DNA of 16,897 nucleotides from AC-69 sp044869895 (GTDB lineage Bacteria; Actinomycetota; UBA4738; HRBIN12): NCBI GenBank assembly GCA_044869895.1, contig JBIOXZ010000045.1, forward strand, positions 1-16,897. The letters run 5' to 3'. The notes under the pieces are model-generated. The model was not told the origin of the DNA and searched no databases. It was given only the letters and a program-made list of their open reading frames with translations. This document shows, piece by piece, positions 6,580 to 12,458 of the stretch. How positions within the stretch are numbered: position 1 is the first letter of the stretch; every line of letters starts with the position of its first letter. The translations under genes were made by a program, and so were the position numbers.

Positions 6580-7548
6580 TTGTTCGCGCTTGCCGTCGTG
6601 GCGGGCTTCCTCGCAGACTCCTCCACTTTCGCCCACGCGCAGACCGATCTGGACTCGGCCAAGGCCCGGCTCGCGGCGGCCCAGGCCCGGCTGGACCAGG
6701 CCACGGCGGCCTGGCAGGACGCCGTGACCCGCCTGTCTCGAACCCAGGACGAGCTCACCGCCACGCAGGCGGAACACGATCGTCTCGCGCGGCTGATCGA
6801 CCGGATCCGGCTCCGCTTCCAGCGACGGGCCGTGCTAGCCTTCGAGACCGGGCCGGCCAGCACCTTGGACCTCTTGCTGTCGTCGAACTCCTTCTCCGAG
6901 TTTTCCGACCGCATCGAGTTCCTGGGGAACATGGCACAAGCGGACTCCGACCTCGTGGTCGAGAACCGAGTGACCACCGAGCAACTGCGACGCACCGAGG
7001 TTCACCTGACGGATCTGTCCAAACAGCAGGCCGCCCAGGTCCAGCAGCTCCGGGCGAGCCAACAAGCGATCTCCTCCGACGTCTCGGACCTCCAGGCCGA
7101 GGTAGAGCGGATCCGCAAGCAGTACCAGCTTGCGGCGGTCCTCGGTCTGAACACCATCCCCGGCGCGCCGATCTCCACCTGCCCGGTCCAGGGACCGAAC
7201 TCCTTCGTGGACTCCTTTGGCTGGCCTCGGTCGGGGGGCCGGGTCCACGAGGGGATCGACCTGATCGCCCCGTATGGCACGCCGGTGGTCGCCGCCCAGC
7301 CCGGCAACGCGGTCCAGACCGCGAACACCCTCGGAGGCCTGGCCGTGATCGTGTACGGACCGGGCGGCGACTGGACCTACTACGCCCACCTGTCCTCTTA
7401 CGCCGCCACCGGAGGCGTCGGGGTCGGAACGGTGATCGGACACGTCGGGAGCACGGGGGACACCTCCGTGAATCACCTCCACTTCGAGTACCACCCGGGC
7501 GGTGGCGCGGCCGTCAATCCCTACCTCGCGCTTCTCGCGGTCTGCTGA
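6580..7548 (+). CDS. Secreted coiled-coil M23 metallopeptidase (EnvC/murein-hydrolase-like)
   Basis: Probable zinc endopeptidase acting on cell-wall peptide cross-links, or an activator of other wall hydrolases. The 322 residues start with a short signal peptide (FALAVVAGFLADSSTFAHAQ, likely cleaved after AHA). A long coiled coil follows (about 22-185; ARLAAAQARLDQATAAW and later SDLQAEVERIRKQ), and the M23 domain occupies about 195-322. The zinc ligands are all present: HEGID gives H223 and D227, and HLHFE gives H299 and H301, so it should be catalytic, unlike degenerate EnvC/NlpD proteins. The start is TTG at 6580, with GGGAGAAGG nine bases upstream. It ends about 60 bp before the RsiG-like gene, which has its own -10 box. 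Confidence 0.9.
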   Translation: MFALAVVAGFLADSSTFAHAQTDLDSAKARLAAAQARLDQATAAWQDAVTRLSRTQDELTATQAEHDRLARLIDRIRLRFQRRAVLAFETGPASTLDLLLSSNSFSEFSDRIEFLGNMAQADSDLVVENRVTTEQLRRTEVHLTDLSKQQAAQVQQLRASQQAISSDVSDLQAEVERIRKQYQLAAVLGLNTIPGAPISTCPVQGPNSFVDSFGWPRSGGRVHEGIDLIAPYGTPVVAAQPGNAVQTANTLGGLAVIVYGPGGDWTYYAHLSSYAATGGVGVGTVIGHVGSTGDTSVNHLHFEYHPGGGAAVNPYLALLAVC

Positions 7549-7577
7549 ACGCCGAGCCGGACGTGGGCTCCCGGCCC

Positions 7578-7583
7578 TACAAT
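7578..7583 (+). promoter_or_regulatory. -10 box of the RsiG-like gene (TACAAT)
   Basis: TACAAT matches TATAAT at 5 of 6. It implies a leader of about 20 nt that ends in the GGAG ribosome-binding site. No good -35 is visible. Confidence 0.5.
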
Positions 7584-7609
7584 CTGCTTGCCCCACGGCC
7601 GATGGAGTA

Positions 7610-8143
7610 ATGGTGACAGTTCAAGGCGGTAGCCGCCGGATCGACCGCATCCTCGAGCCGCAGTACGCGGAACGGCTTGACGCGATGTCCCTCGACGAAC
7701 TGCGGAGCCGCCATGACGAGTGCCTCGCGGAGCGGGAGTACCTGTCCCTCCTTCGCCGGCTGGTGCAGGGCCGCGCTGAGATCCTGAAGGCCGAGGTCGA
7801 GCGGCGCGGCGGGACCGGGCAGGAGGGCACGCTCGTGGAGCGCCTGTCGAAGGTCCTGTCCTCCGAGGGCAACGTGACCTCACGAGGGGAAGCCGTGAAG
7901 GTCGGGATGCCGGAGGACGAGCTGCTCCAGGCACGTCGGCGGGTGGAGCGCCTGGCCATGGATGCCGGCCTGTCCGACCCGACCGCGCTCGACGATCGGC
8001 AGCTGAGTGGGGCTGTGGACGTGCTCGAGGCCGAGGAGCAGGAGGTCTCCCGGGACCGCTCCGCCGTGATCGACGTCCTGGACCGGGTCCAGGACGAGCT
8101 GAAACGGCGGTACAAGGAGGACCCCTCGCTGGTCCTGTCCTGA
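7610..8143 (+). CDS. rsiG: RsiG-family coiled-coil protein (c-di-GMP-responsive anti-sigma type)
   Basis: RsiG of Streptomyces uses c-di-GMP to hold the sigma factor WhiG; each helix of its antiparallel coiled coil carries E-x3-S-x2-R-x3-Q-x3-D. This 177-residue protein has the family's first-helix sequence LSLDELRSRHDE...LSLLRRLVQGRAEILKAE and a second long helix at about 135-170. Helix 1 shows R42-S46-R49-Q53-E57, so S, R and Q fit, Asp is replaced by Glu and the first Glu by Arg. Helix 2 shows E143-S147-R150-I154-D158, four of five. Ligand binding is therefore plausible but degenerate. The linker between helices (about 67-105) is polar. GGAG precedes the start by two bases for ATG 7610 or five for GTG 7613; the latter spacing is better. 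The next gene encodes an HD-GYP protein. No WhiG/FliA-type sigma gene is in the window. Confidence 0.72.
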   Translation: MVTVQGGSRRIDRILEPQYAERLDAMSLDELRSRHDECLAEREYLSLLRRLVQGRAEILKAEVERRGGTGQEGTLVERLSKVLSSEGNVTSRGEAVKVGMPEDELLQARRRVERLAMDAGLSDPTALDDRQLSGAVDVLEAEEQEVSRDRSAVIDVLDRVQDELKRRYKEDPSLVLS

Positions 8144-8197
8144 GCCTACCCCGAGCCTGCCTGTGGTTCGCTCGGGGGAACCTTCCAAGCCTTTCGT

Positions 8198-8224
8198 CCA
8201 TCCTCCCCTTCCCCTGGGGGATGG
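8198..8224 (+). terminator. GC-rich hairpin after the RsiG-like gene, possible terminator
   Basis: CCATCC (8198-8203) pairs with GGATGG (8219-8224), and after a one-base bulge CCC (8205-8207) pairs with GGG (8216-8218), around an 8-nt loop. GTCTTT follows. It could end the RsiG-like transcript. Its 3' arm can instead pair downstream (see the next hairpin), so the two folds exclude each other. Confidence 0.45.
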
Positions 8225-8297
8225 GTCTTTGGGCCGGAGGCCCTATGGACCCCGTCCATCGAGAACGGCAGGCTAATCCGGCATTTAGCCCTTCTCG
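8223..8297 (+). other. Two further hairpins upstream of the HD-GYP gene
   Basis: The first hairpin: GGGTC (8223-8227) pairs with GACCC (8248-8252), and inside it GGGCC (8231-8235) with GGCCC (8239-8243) closing a GGA loop. The second: CGAGAA (8260-8265) pairs with TTCTCG (8292-8297), and inside it GGCTAA (8271-8276) with TTAGCC (8285-8290). About 22 bp pair within 75 nt. The octamer CGTCCATC occurs at 8195-8202 and again at 8253-8260. The conserved bases of c-di-GMP riboswitches are not present. The structure may be a 3' UTR element or DNA operators for the HD-GYP promoter. Confidence 0.5.
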
Positions 8298-8303
8298 CTG
8301 CGA

Positions 8304-8309
8304 TAACGT
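8304..8309 (+). promoter_or_regulatory. -10 box of the HD-GYP gene (TAACGT)
   Basis: TAACGT ends eight bases before the ATG at 8318 with no Shine-Dalgarno, a leaderless arrangement. It is embedded in TGCGATAA (8299-8306), which shares the CGATAA core of FliA/WhiG-type -10 elements (consensus GCCGATAA), but no matching TAAA -35 is at the expected distance. Confidence 0.4.
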
Positions 8310-8317
8310 CCGCGCCG

Positions 8318-9088
8318 ATGACAGAACAGAACCTTCCCCAGACGGTTCTCGGGGTCCCGGACCCCGAGCTCCCGACCGTCCACGAGCAGCTCATGGTGTT
8401 CGCGCGCGAGCTGGGGGAGCTCTACCAGCTGGAGCGGCAGCGGAGCGCCGAGCTCGAGACGGTCCTGTCCAGCCTTCAGGAGTCCTACATCGCCACGATG
8501 AAGAGCCTGGCCCTGGTGATCGAGGCCAAGGACCGGACCACCCGGGGACATCTGGAGCGCACGCAGGTCTTCGGGATGGCGCTGGCCCGGCGGGTGGACC
8601 CCGCCCTAGCCGAGGCCGTGGAGCTCGCGTACGGTTTCTTCCTGCACGATCTGGGGAAGGTCGGCATTCCCGAGGACATCCTGTGCAAGGCGGGACCCCT
8701 CTCGGGAGAGGAATGGGCGCTCATGCGAGGCCATCCCGTGATCGGCGCCCAGATCGTGGCCCCGATCCGGTTCCTCGGTGAGGCCACGCAGGTCATCCGA
8801 CATCACCATGAGCGCTTCGATGGCACGGGCTATCCCGACGGCCTGGCCGGCCGAGACATCCCCCTTCCGGCCAGGATCTTCGCCGTGGCGGACTCCTTCG
8901 ACGCCATGATCAGCGACCGGCCGTACCGGCTCGCCCGCCCGATCGAGGCGGCCCTCGAGGAGATCGAGGAGGGCGCCGGCACGCAGTTCGATCCCGAGAT
9001 CGTGGACGCATTCGTCTCGCTCGTCGAGGACGACTCGCTCACCGCAATGGAGGGCGACGACCCCGACCGGCTCGCGCACGTCGGGTAG
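8318..9088 (+). CDS. HD-GYP domain phosphodiesterase (probable c-di-GMP hydrolase)
   Basis: Likely degrades c-di-GMP. Residues 1-65 form a helical, probably coiled-coil N-terminus (LMVFARELGELYQLERQRSAELETVL) with no receiver, GAF or membrane segment. The HD-GYP domain fills about 66-235. All hallmark elements are present: the metal-ligand helix around RGHLERTQ, HDLGKVGIP with H110 and D111, MRGHPVIGA, IRHHHERFDGTGYP with GYP at 171-173, and ARIFAVADSFDAM. The enzyme should therefore be active. With only a short coiled coil as input, it may be controlled by dimerisation or a partner. Its upstream neighbour is an RsiG-family protein, whose relatives read c-di-GMP, so the pair may act together. 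The start ATG is preceded by a -10 box rather than a ribosome-binding site. Confidence 0.93.
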   Translation: MTEQNLPQTVLGVPDPELPTVHEQLMVFARELGELYQLERQRSAELETVLSSLQESYIATMKSLALVIEAKDRTTRGHLERTQVFGMALARRVDPALAEAVELAYGFFLHDLGKVGIPEDILCKAGPLSGEEWALMRGHPVIGAQIVAPIRFLGEATQVIRHHHERFDGTGYPDGLAGRDIPLPARIFAVADSFDAMISDRPYRLARPIEAALEEIEEGAGTQFDPEIVDAFVSLVEDDSLTAMEGDDPDRLAHVG

Positions 9089-9095
9089 CTCCCCC

Positions 9096-9101
9096 TAGGC
9101 T
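9096..9101 (+). promoter_or_regulatory. -10 box of the asparaginase gene (TAGGCT)
   Basis: TAGGCT lies in the 21-bp gap after the HD-GYP gene and ends eight bases before the ATG at 9110: leaderless geometry. The asparaginase may therefore be transcribed separately. Confidence 0.35.
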
Positions 9102-9109
9102 TCGACGGG

Positions 9110-10099
9110 ATGGCGTCGGGGACCGTCCTCGTCCGTGTGCTGCGGTCTGGGCTGGAGGAATCCGTTCACCTCGGGCACGTCGCCGTGTGCGACGGGGACG
9201 GCCATCTGGTGGCGTGGGCCGGGGATCCCCATCGCCTGGTGTTCGCCCGCTCGTCCATGAAGCCGGTCCAGGCCGCCGTCTCGCTGGGCGCGATCGGCGG
9301 TGGCCTCGGCGATGACCTCGTGGCGGTGATGTGCGCCTCGCACAACGGAGAGCCGGTCCATGTGGCGGCGGTCCGGCGACTGCTTCGAGCGGCCGACCTG
9401 GGGCTGTCCGCACTCCGCAACCCGCCCGGGTGGCCGCTCGATCCCCGATCCATGGCCAAGGCTGGAAGGCCCCGCCGGGTGCTGCACAATTGCTCCGGCA
9501 AGCATGCCGGGATGGTGGCCGGCTGCGAGCGACAGGGCTGGGACCTCGAGGGGTACCGTTCGGCGACCCACCCCCTCCAGCGGAGGGTCTTCCGAGCGGT
9601 GCGTGGCCTGACCGGCTTCGACGACATCGCGGTCGGCGTCGACGGCTGCGGCGTCCCCGTTTACGGGATGCCGCTCTTCAGGATGGCCATGCTGTACGCC
9701 CGGCTCGGAAGCCCACGGTCCTTCGGGGCCCTCGGCCAGCGGATCGCCCAATGCTCGGCCGCTATGCGAGCTCACCCGTACCTCGTCGCCGGCAGGAACC
9801 GGACCGATACCGCCGTCATGAAGGCCTCGGCGGACCTCCTGGCGAAGTCCGGTGCGGAAGGGCTCGCTTGCGCGGCCGTGCCGCAAGCCGGGCTCGGGGT
9901 GGCGGTGAAGGTCGCCGACGGCGGCGAGCGGGCGTCGGGACCGGCGCTCATCCGCGCCCTGGCGCTCATCGGAGCGCTCTCCGAGGCCGAGCTCGGGGAA
10001 CTGGAGCGCTTCGCCCGTCGCCCGGTGCTGGGGGGAGGCGCCCGGGTGGGCGAGGTAGTGGCCGAGTTCCGTCTCCGCCGGGCCCGCAGCGACGCCTAA
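9110..10099 (+). CDS. L-asparaginase, Rhizobium etli (ReAV) type
   Basis: Hydrolyses L-asparagine to aspartate and ammonia. The 329-residue protein belongs to the family typified by the inducible R. etli enzyme, which is unrelated to the E. coli AnsA/AnsB fold and resembles serine beta-lactamase-like enzymes. Visible active-site elements are FARSSMKPVQA (about residues 45-55) with the Ser-x-x-Lys pair, CASHNGE (about 75-81), and HNCSGKHAGM (about 126-135), which supplies the Cys, Ser, Lys and His described for the family. DGCGVPVYGMPL near 178-189 is also typical. There is no signal peptide, so it is cytoplasmic. It would feed ammonia to the glutamine synthetase encoded in the same window. 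The ATG at 9110 has a -10 box eight bases upstream. Confidence 0.92.
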   Translation: MASGTVLVRVLRSGLEESVHLGHVAVCDGDGHLVAWAGDPHRLVFARSSMKPVQAAVSLGAIGGGLGDDLVAVMCASHNGEPVHVAAVRRLLRAADLGLSALRNPPGWPLDPRSMAKAGRPRRVLHNCSGKHAGMVAGCERQGWDLEGYRSATHPLQRRVFRAVRGLTGFDDIAVGVDGCGVPVYGMPLFRMAMLYARLGSPRSFGALGQRIAQCSAAMRAHPYLVAGRNRTDTAVMKASADLLAKSGAEGLACAAVPQAGLGVAVKVADGGERASGPALIRALALIGALSEAELGELERFARRPVLGGGARVGEVVAEFRLRRARSDA

Positions 10100-10156
10100 C
10101 GCGGCTCGAAGCCTGGGGAGGCGAGGTGTTGGTGCAGCCCTATCCGCCGGGTCGCG

Positions 10157-10162
10157 TAGCAT
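10157..10162 (+). promoter_or_regulatory. -10 box of mshA (TAGCAT)
   Basis: TAGCAT ends seven bases before the ATG at 10170. There is no Shine-Dalgarno, so a leaderless mRNA is likely. Confidence 0.4.
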
Positions 10163-10169
10163 CGAGAGC

Positions 10170-11468
10170 ATGACCTCCTCGATGGCTTCTCCGGCACGGT
10201 CCCGCGTGGCCGTCGTCAGCCTGCACACCTCGCCCCTCGATCAGCCGGGCACGGGTGACTCGGGCGGGATGAACGTCTACATCCGAGCCGCGGCCGATTC
10301 CCTTGCGGCCCGAGGAGTGGGGGTGGACGTCTTCACCCGGTGCCAGGGAAGGGGCGGGCCCGACATCGAGGAGCTCGCCTCGGGGTCGCGGATCATCCAG
10401 GTCAAGGCGGGTCCATGCGCCCCGGTAGCGAAGGAGGAGCTCCCCCAGTTCCTCCCGGAGTTCCTCGGTGGCGTCCTGCGCCGCCAGGAGGCGGAGTCAT
10501 CGCGCTACGACCTGGTCCACTCTCACTACTGGCTGTCGGGATGGGTGGGACGGAGCACCAAGGAGATCTGGGGTATCCCGCTGGTGGCGTCGTTCCATAC
10601 GTTGGGCAAGGTGAAGAACGCTTCGCTGGCCCCCGGGGAGCGCCCGGAGTCTGCGGCCCGCCTGGCCGGGGAGGAAGCCGTCATCGGTGACGCCGACCGG
10701 ATCATGGCCGCGACCCCAGCCGAGGCGGCCCAGCTCGTGGGGCTGTACACGGCCGACCCGGGTCGTATCAGCCTGGTTCCCCCAGGGGTCGATCACCAGC
10801 TCTTCTTCCCCAGGCCGAAGGACGAGGCCAAGGCCAGGCTCCACCTTGCGGGGGTTCGGCTGCTGCTGTTCGTGGGCCGGCTCCAGGCGCACAAGGGCCC
10901 GGACATCGCCATCCGCGCTCTGGCCGAGATGGTGGCCCGTGACCCAGAGGGAACGGTCGACGTGGTGCTCGCCGTGGTGGGAGGACCGAGCGGAGCCGGC
11001 CATGGTATCGAGGTGGGCCGGCTCATGGAATTGGCGGCCGCGCTTGGGGTGGGCGAGCGGGCCATGTTCTTCCCGCCGCAACCGCAGAGCCGGCTGGCCG
11101 ACTTCTACGCCGCCGCCGAAACCGTGCTGGTCCCCTCTCGCTCCGAGTCCTTCGGCCTGGTCGCGCTGGAGGCGCAAGCCTGTGGCACCCCGCCCGTCGC
11201 CTCCGCCGTGGGCGGGCTCCGCTACGTCGTTGCCGACGGCGTGACGGGCTTCCTGGTGGAGGGACATGACCCCGGCGACCATGCCGAGCACGTGCTCCGG
11301 CTCCTCCGCGACCCTCGCAGGGCGGCGCGGATGGGCCGGGCCGCGGTGGCCATGTCCCTTCGATTCTCCTGGGAATCCACCGCGGAGGAGATCCTGTCGG
11401 TGTACCGGGAGGTGCTGGACGGGCGGGTCGCCACCGGAGGCCGCGCCGGGGGGGCGTTGCCGGAGTGA
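10170..11468 (+). CDS. mshA: D-inositol-3-phosphate glycosyltransferase (MshA), mycothiol synthesis
   Basis: First committed step of mycothiol synthesis: transfer of N-acetylglucosamine from UDP-GlcNAc to inositol-3-phosphate in the cytoplasm. The 432-residue GT-B, family-4 enzyme has near-diagnostic MshA stretches: SLHTSPLDQPGTGDSGGMNV (about 12-31), LVHSHYWLSGWVG, ASFHTLGKVKNASLA, and ISLVPPGVDHQLFFP. The C-terminal donor-binding half has FVGRLQAHKGPDIAI and SRSESFGLVALEAQACGTP with the retaining GT-B Glu residues. Mycothiol is restricted to actinobacteria, so this gene is good taxonomic evidence. No other msh gene is present; the adjacent GNAT gene is too short for the two-domain MshD. A related sucrose-synthase-like glycosyltransferase is the alternative, but the GGMNVY and PPGVD elements favour MshA. 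Confidence 0.9.
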   Translation: MTSSMASPARSRVAVVSLHTSPLDQPGTGDSGGMNVYIRAAADSLAARGVGVDVFTRCQGRGGPDIEELASGSRIIQVKAGPCAPVAKEELPQFLPEFLGGVLRRQEAESSRYDLVHSHYWLSGWVGRSTKEIWGIPLVASFHTLGKVKNASLAPGERPESAARLAGEEAVIGDADRIMAATPAEAAQLVGLYTADPGRISLVPPGVDHQLFFPRPKDEAKARLHLAGVRLLLFVGRLQAHKGPDIAIRALAEMVARDPEGTVDVVLAVVGGPSGAGHGIEVGRLMELAAALGVGERAMFFPPQPQSRLADFYAAAETVLVPSRSESFGLVALEAQACGTPPVASAVGGLRYVVADGVTGFLVEGHDPGDHAEHVLRLLRDPRRAARMGRAAVAMSLRFSWESTAEEILSVYREVLDGRVATGGRAGGALPE

Positions 11469-11478
11469 AAGCGGCCAT

Positions 11479-12021
11479 GTGATCCGGGGACGGGCCGTGA
11501 CGCTCCGGCCGGTGGAGGAGTGGGACCACCCGCTCATCCATCAGTGGCAGAACCAGCCCGAGGTCTGGTGGTGGATGGACTACGAACGGCCCTTCTCCCA
11601 ACAGGACATCGCCGACGCGGAGGAACGCTCGCGCGCGGAGGGGCACCCGTTCATCATCGAGGCGGAGGGCAGGCCAGTGGGCAAGATCGGGCTGAATCAG
11701 TTCCGCCGCCGGGACCGCATCTGCTCGCTGTACATCTACATCGGTGAGCCCAGCGCATGGGGCAAGGGCTATGGCAGGGACGCTGTGAGGACGCTGCTGT
11801 CGTACGCGTTCGACCGCATGGATCTGCACATGGTGGAGCTGTGGTCGCTCGCGTCGAACGAGCGGGCGCTCCGCGCCTACCAGGCGTGTGGGTTCGCCGT
11901 CGACGCCACTCTTCGCCAGCGTTCGTTCAAGGACGGTGGATTCGTCGACCGAGTCATCATGAGCGTCACGCGCGAGGAGTTCGGCCGAATTCGATTGCAG
12001 CACAACGATTCCCAGGGCTAG
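11479..12021 (+). CDS. GNAT N-acetyltransferase
   Basis: Acetyl-CoA-dependent acyltransferase with unknown substrate, 180 residues. It starts RGRAVTLRPVEEWDHPL, has VGKIGLNQFRR at beta-4 and motif A YIGEPSAWGKGYGRDAV (about 88-104) with the CoA loop WGKGYG. ELWSLASNERALRAYQACGF follows, typical of RimJ/L-like or spermidine-acetyltransferase-like GNATs. It starts ten bases after mshA ends, on the same strand, so it is probably co-transcribed with it. I chose GTG 11479 because IRGRAVTLRP is the normal family opening; GTG 11497 is an in-frame alternative with GGGGA at good distance. It is not MshD, which is a tandem-GNAT protein. The second GNAT gene of the window (minus strand, ending at 5879) is only distantly similar. 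Confidence 0.87.
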   Translation: MIRGRAVTLRPVEEWDHPLIHQWQNQPEVWWWMDYERPFSQQDIADAEERSRAEGHPFIIEAEGRPVGKIGLNQFRRRDRICSLYIYIGEPSAWGKGYGRDAVRTLLSYAFDRMDLHMVELWSLASNERALRAYQACGFAVDATLRQRSFKDGGFVDRVIMSVTREEFGRIRLQHNDSQG

Positions 12022-12042
12022 CGATTCTTTTGTCAGACCGCT

Positions 12043-12064
12043 GGAGTGTTTGTCACTCTTTCTC
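12043..12064 (+). terminator. Terminator-like hairpin after the GNAT gene
   Basis: GGAGTG (12043-12048) pairs with CACTCT (12054-12059; one G-T pair) around a TTTGT loop, followed by TTTCTC. It lies 22 bp past the stop codon and would separate the mshA-GNAT transcript from the RNA element downstream. Confidence 0.55.
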
Positions 12065-12113
12065 GCGATGCTGCTACCTGCGGATATGTTGCGTGACCTG
12101 CGGCTTCCCCCGC

Positions 12114-12142
12114 TTGACGGTGTATAGGGCCACCGATACATT
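12114..12142 (+). promoter_or_regulatory. Strong sigma-70-type promoter of the structured RNA
   Basis: TTGACG (12114-12119), exactly 17 bp, then TACATT (12137-12142). This is the best -35/-10 pair in the window. Initiation 7-8 bases after the -10 falls at 12149-12150, precisely where the 5' strand of the closing RNA helix begins. Confidence 0.7.
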
Positions 12143-12149
12143 TCGCCTC

Positions 12150-12429
12150 GCTCCGAGCAGCCGAAGTGGCTGAGTCAGGGAACCGAAGCGGGGAGCCCTG
12201 GGAAAGCCGTAAGGCCGACTGGGCGCACCTGGTCGTACGGTTGGGAAAGCCAACTAGCTGTGCGGCCGGGGAGGCTCGGAAGGCCCCAAAGCCCAACGAA
12301 AGGCGTCTACCTCTCGGAAACCGAGACAGTTGCAAGGGGTTGCTCGGAGCACCTGAGCCCGAGGGGCTGACGGTGGTTGGAGGCTCCGGCCTCCGACGAG
12401 CCGAAGGTCCCTCGGGTTCTGTCTTTTCT
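12150..12429 (+). ncRNA. Unidentified structured RNA (sRNA or riboswitch-like leader)
   Basis: The gap 12022-12458 has no credible gene. From 12150 the sequence folds compactly. A 13-bp closing helix pairs 12150-12162 (GCTCCGAGCAGCC) with 12338-12350 (GGTTGCTCGGAGC; one G-T). Inside lie CAGGG/CCCTG (12176-12180 with 12196-12200), AGCCGTA/TACGGTT (12205-12211 with 12236-12242) stacked near CGAC/GTCG (12216-12219 with 12232-12235), GTTGG/CCAAC (12240-12244 with 12250-12254; competes at its first bases), and TCTCGG/CCGAGA (12312-12317 with 12321-12326). Loops are rich in GAA, GAAA and AAA, as in tertiary-structured RNAs; GGGAAAGCC occurs twice (12200s and 12243-12251). A strong promoter precedes and a terminator-like stem ends it. 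I looked for, and did not see, the core motifs of RNase P RNA, tmRNA, SRP RNA, and cobalamin, TPP, SAM, glycine, lysine or c-di-AMP riboswitches. It may be a stand-alone RNA or a leader of the proline operon. Confidence 0.65.
12355..12429 (+). terminator. Intrinsic terminator ending the structured RNA
   Basis: GAGCCCGAGGGGCT (12355-12368) pairs with GGTCCCTCGGGTTC (12406-12419), 14 bp with three G-T pairs. It encloses a second hairpin, GTTGGAGGC with GCCTCCGAC (12376-12384 with 12389-12397), capped by a stable TCCG (UNCG-type) loop. TGTCTTTTCT follows at 12420-12429. It stands just before the proline dehydrogenase gene, so it could be an attenuator as well as an end point. Confidence 0.6.
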
Positions 12430-12456
12430 GTACGGATCGGGCTGTACGGTTCGGGC
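12429..12456 (+). repeat. Tandem 14-bp direct repeat at the proline dehydrogenase start
   Basis: TGTACGGATCGGGC (12429-12442) is followed without a gap by TGTACGGTTCGGGC (12443-12456), one mismatch in 14. The second copy contains TACGGT (12445-12450), a -10-like box eight bases before the ATG at 12459. The repeats therefore cover the likely leaderless promoter and could be an operator for proline-responsive control, or a duplicated promoter. Confidence 0.6.
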
Positions 12457-12458
12457 CG

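Noticed and set aside
8144..8317. A c-di-GMP riboswitch upstream of the HD-GYP gene
   Set aside because: The conserved GEMM sequence blocks are absent; only generic hairpins are seen.
11479..12021. Mycothiol acetyltransferase (MshD) next to mshA
   Set aside because: MshD is a tandem two-GNAT protein of about 300 residues; this one has a single domain of 180.
12172..12198. GAGTCAGGGAACC, reminiscent of the 3' B12 box of cobalamin riboswitches
   Set aside because: It stands at the 5' side of the element, and the other invariant cobalamin segments (the ACTGT and GTGNNAATCC-type cores) are missing.
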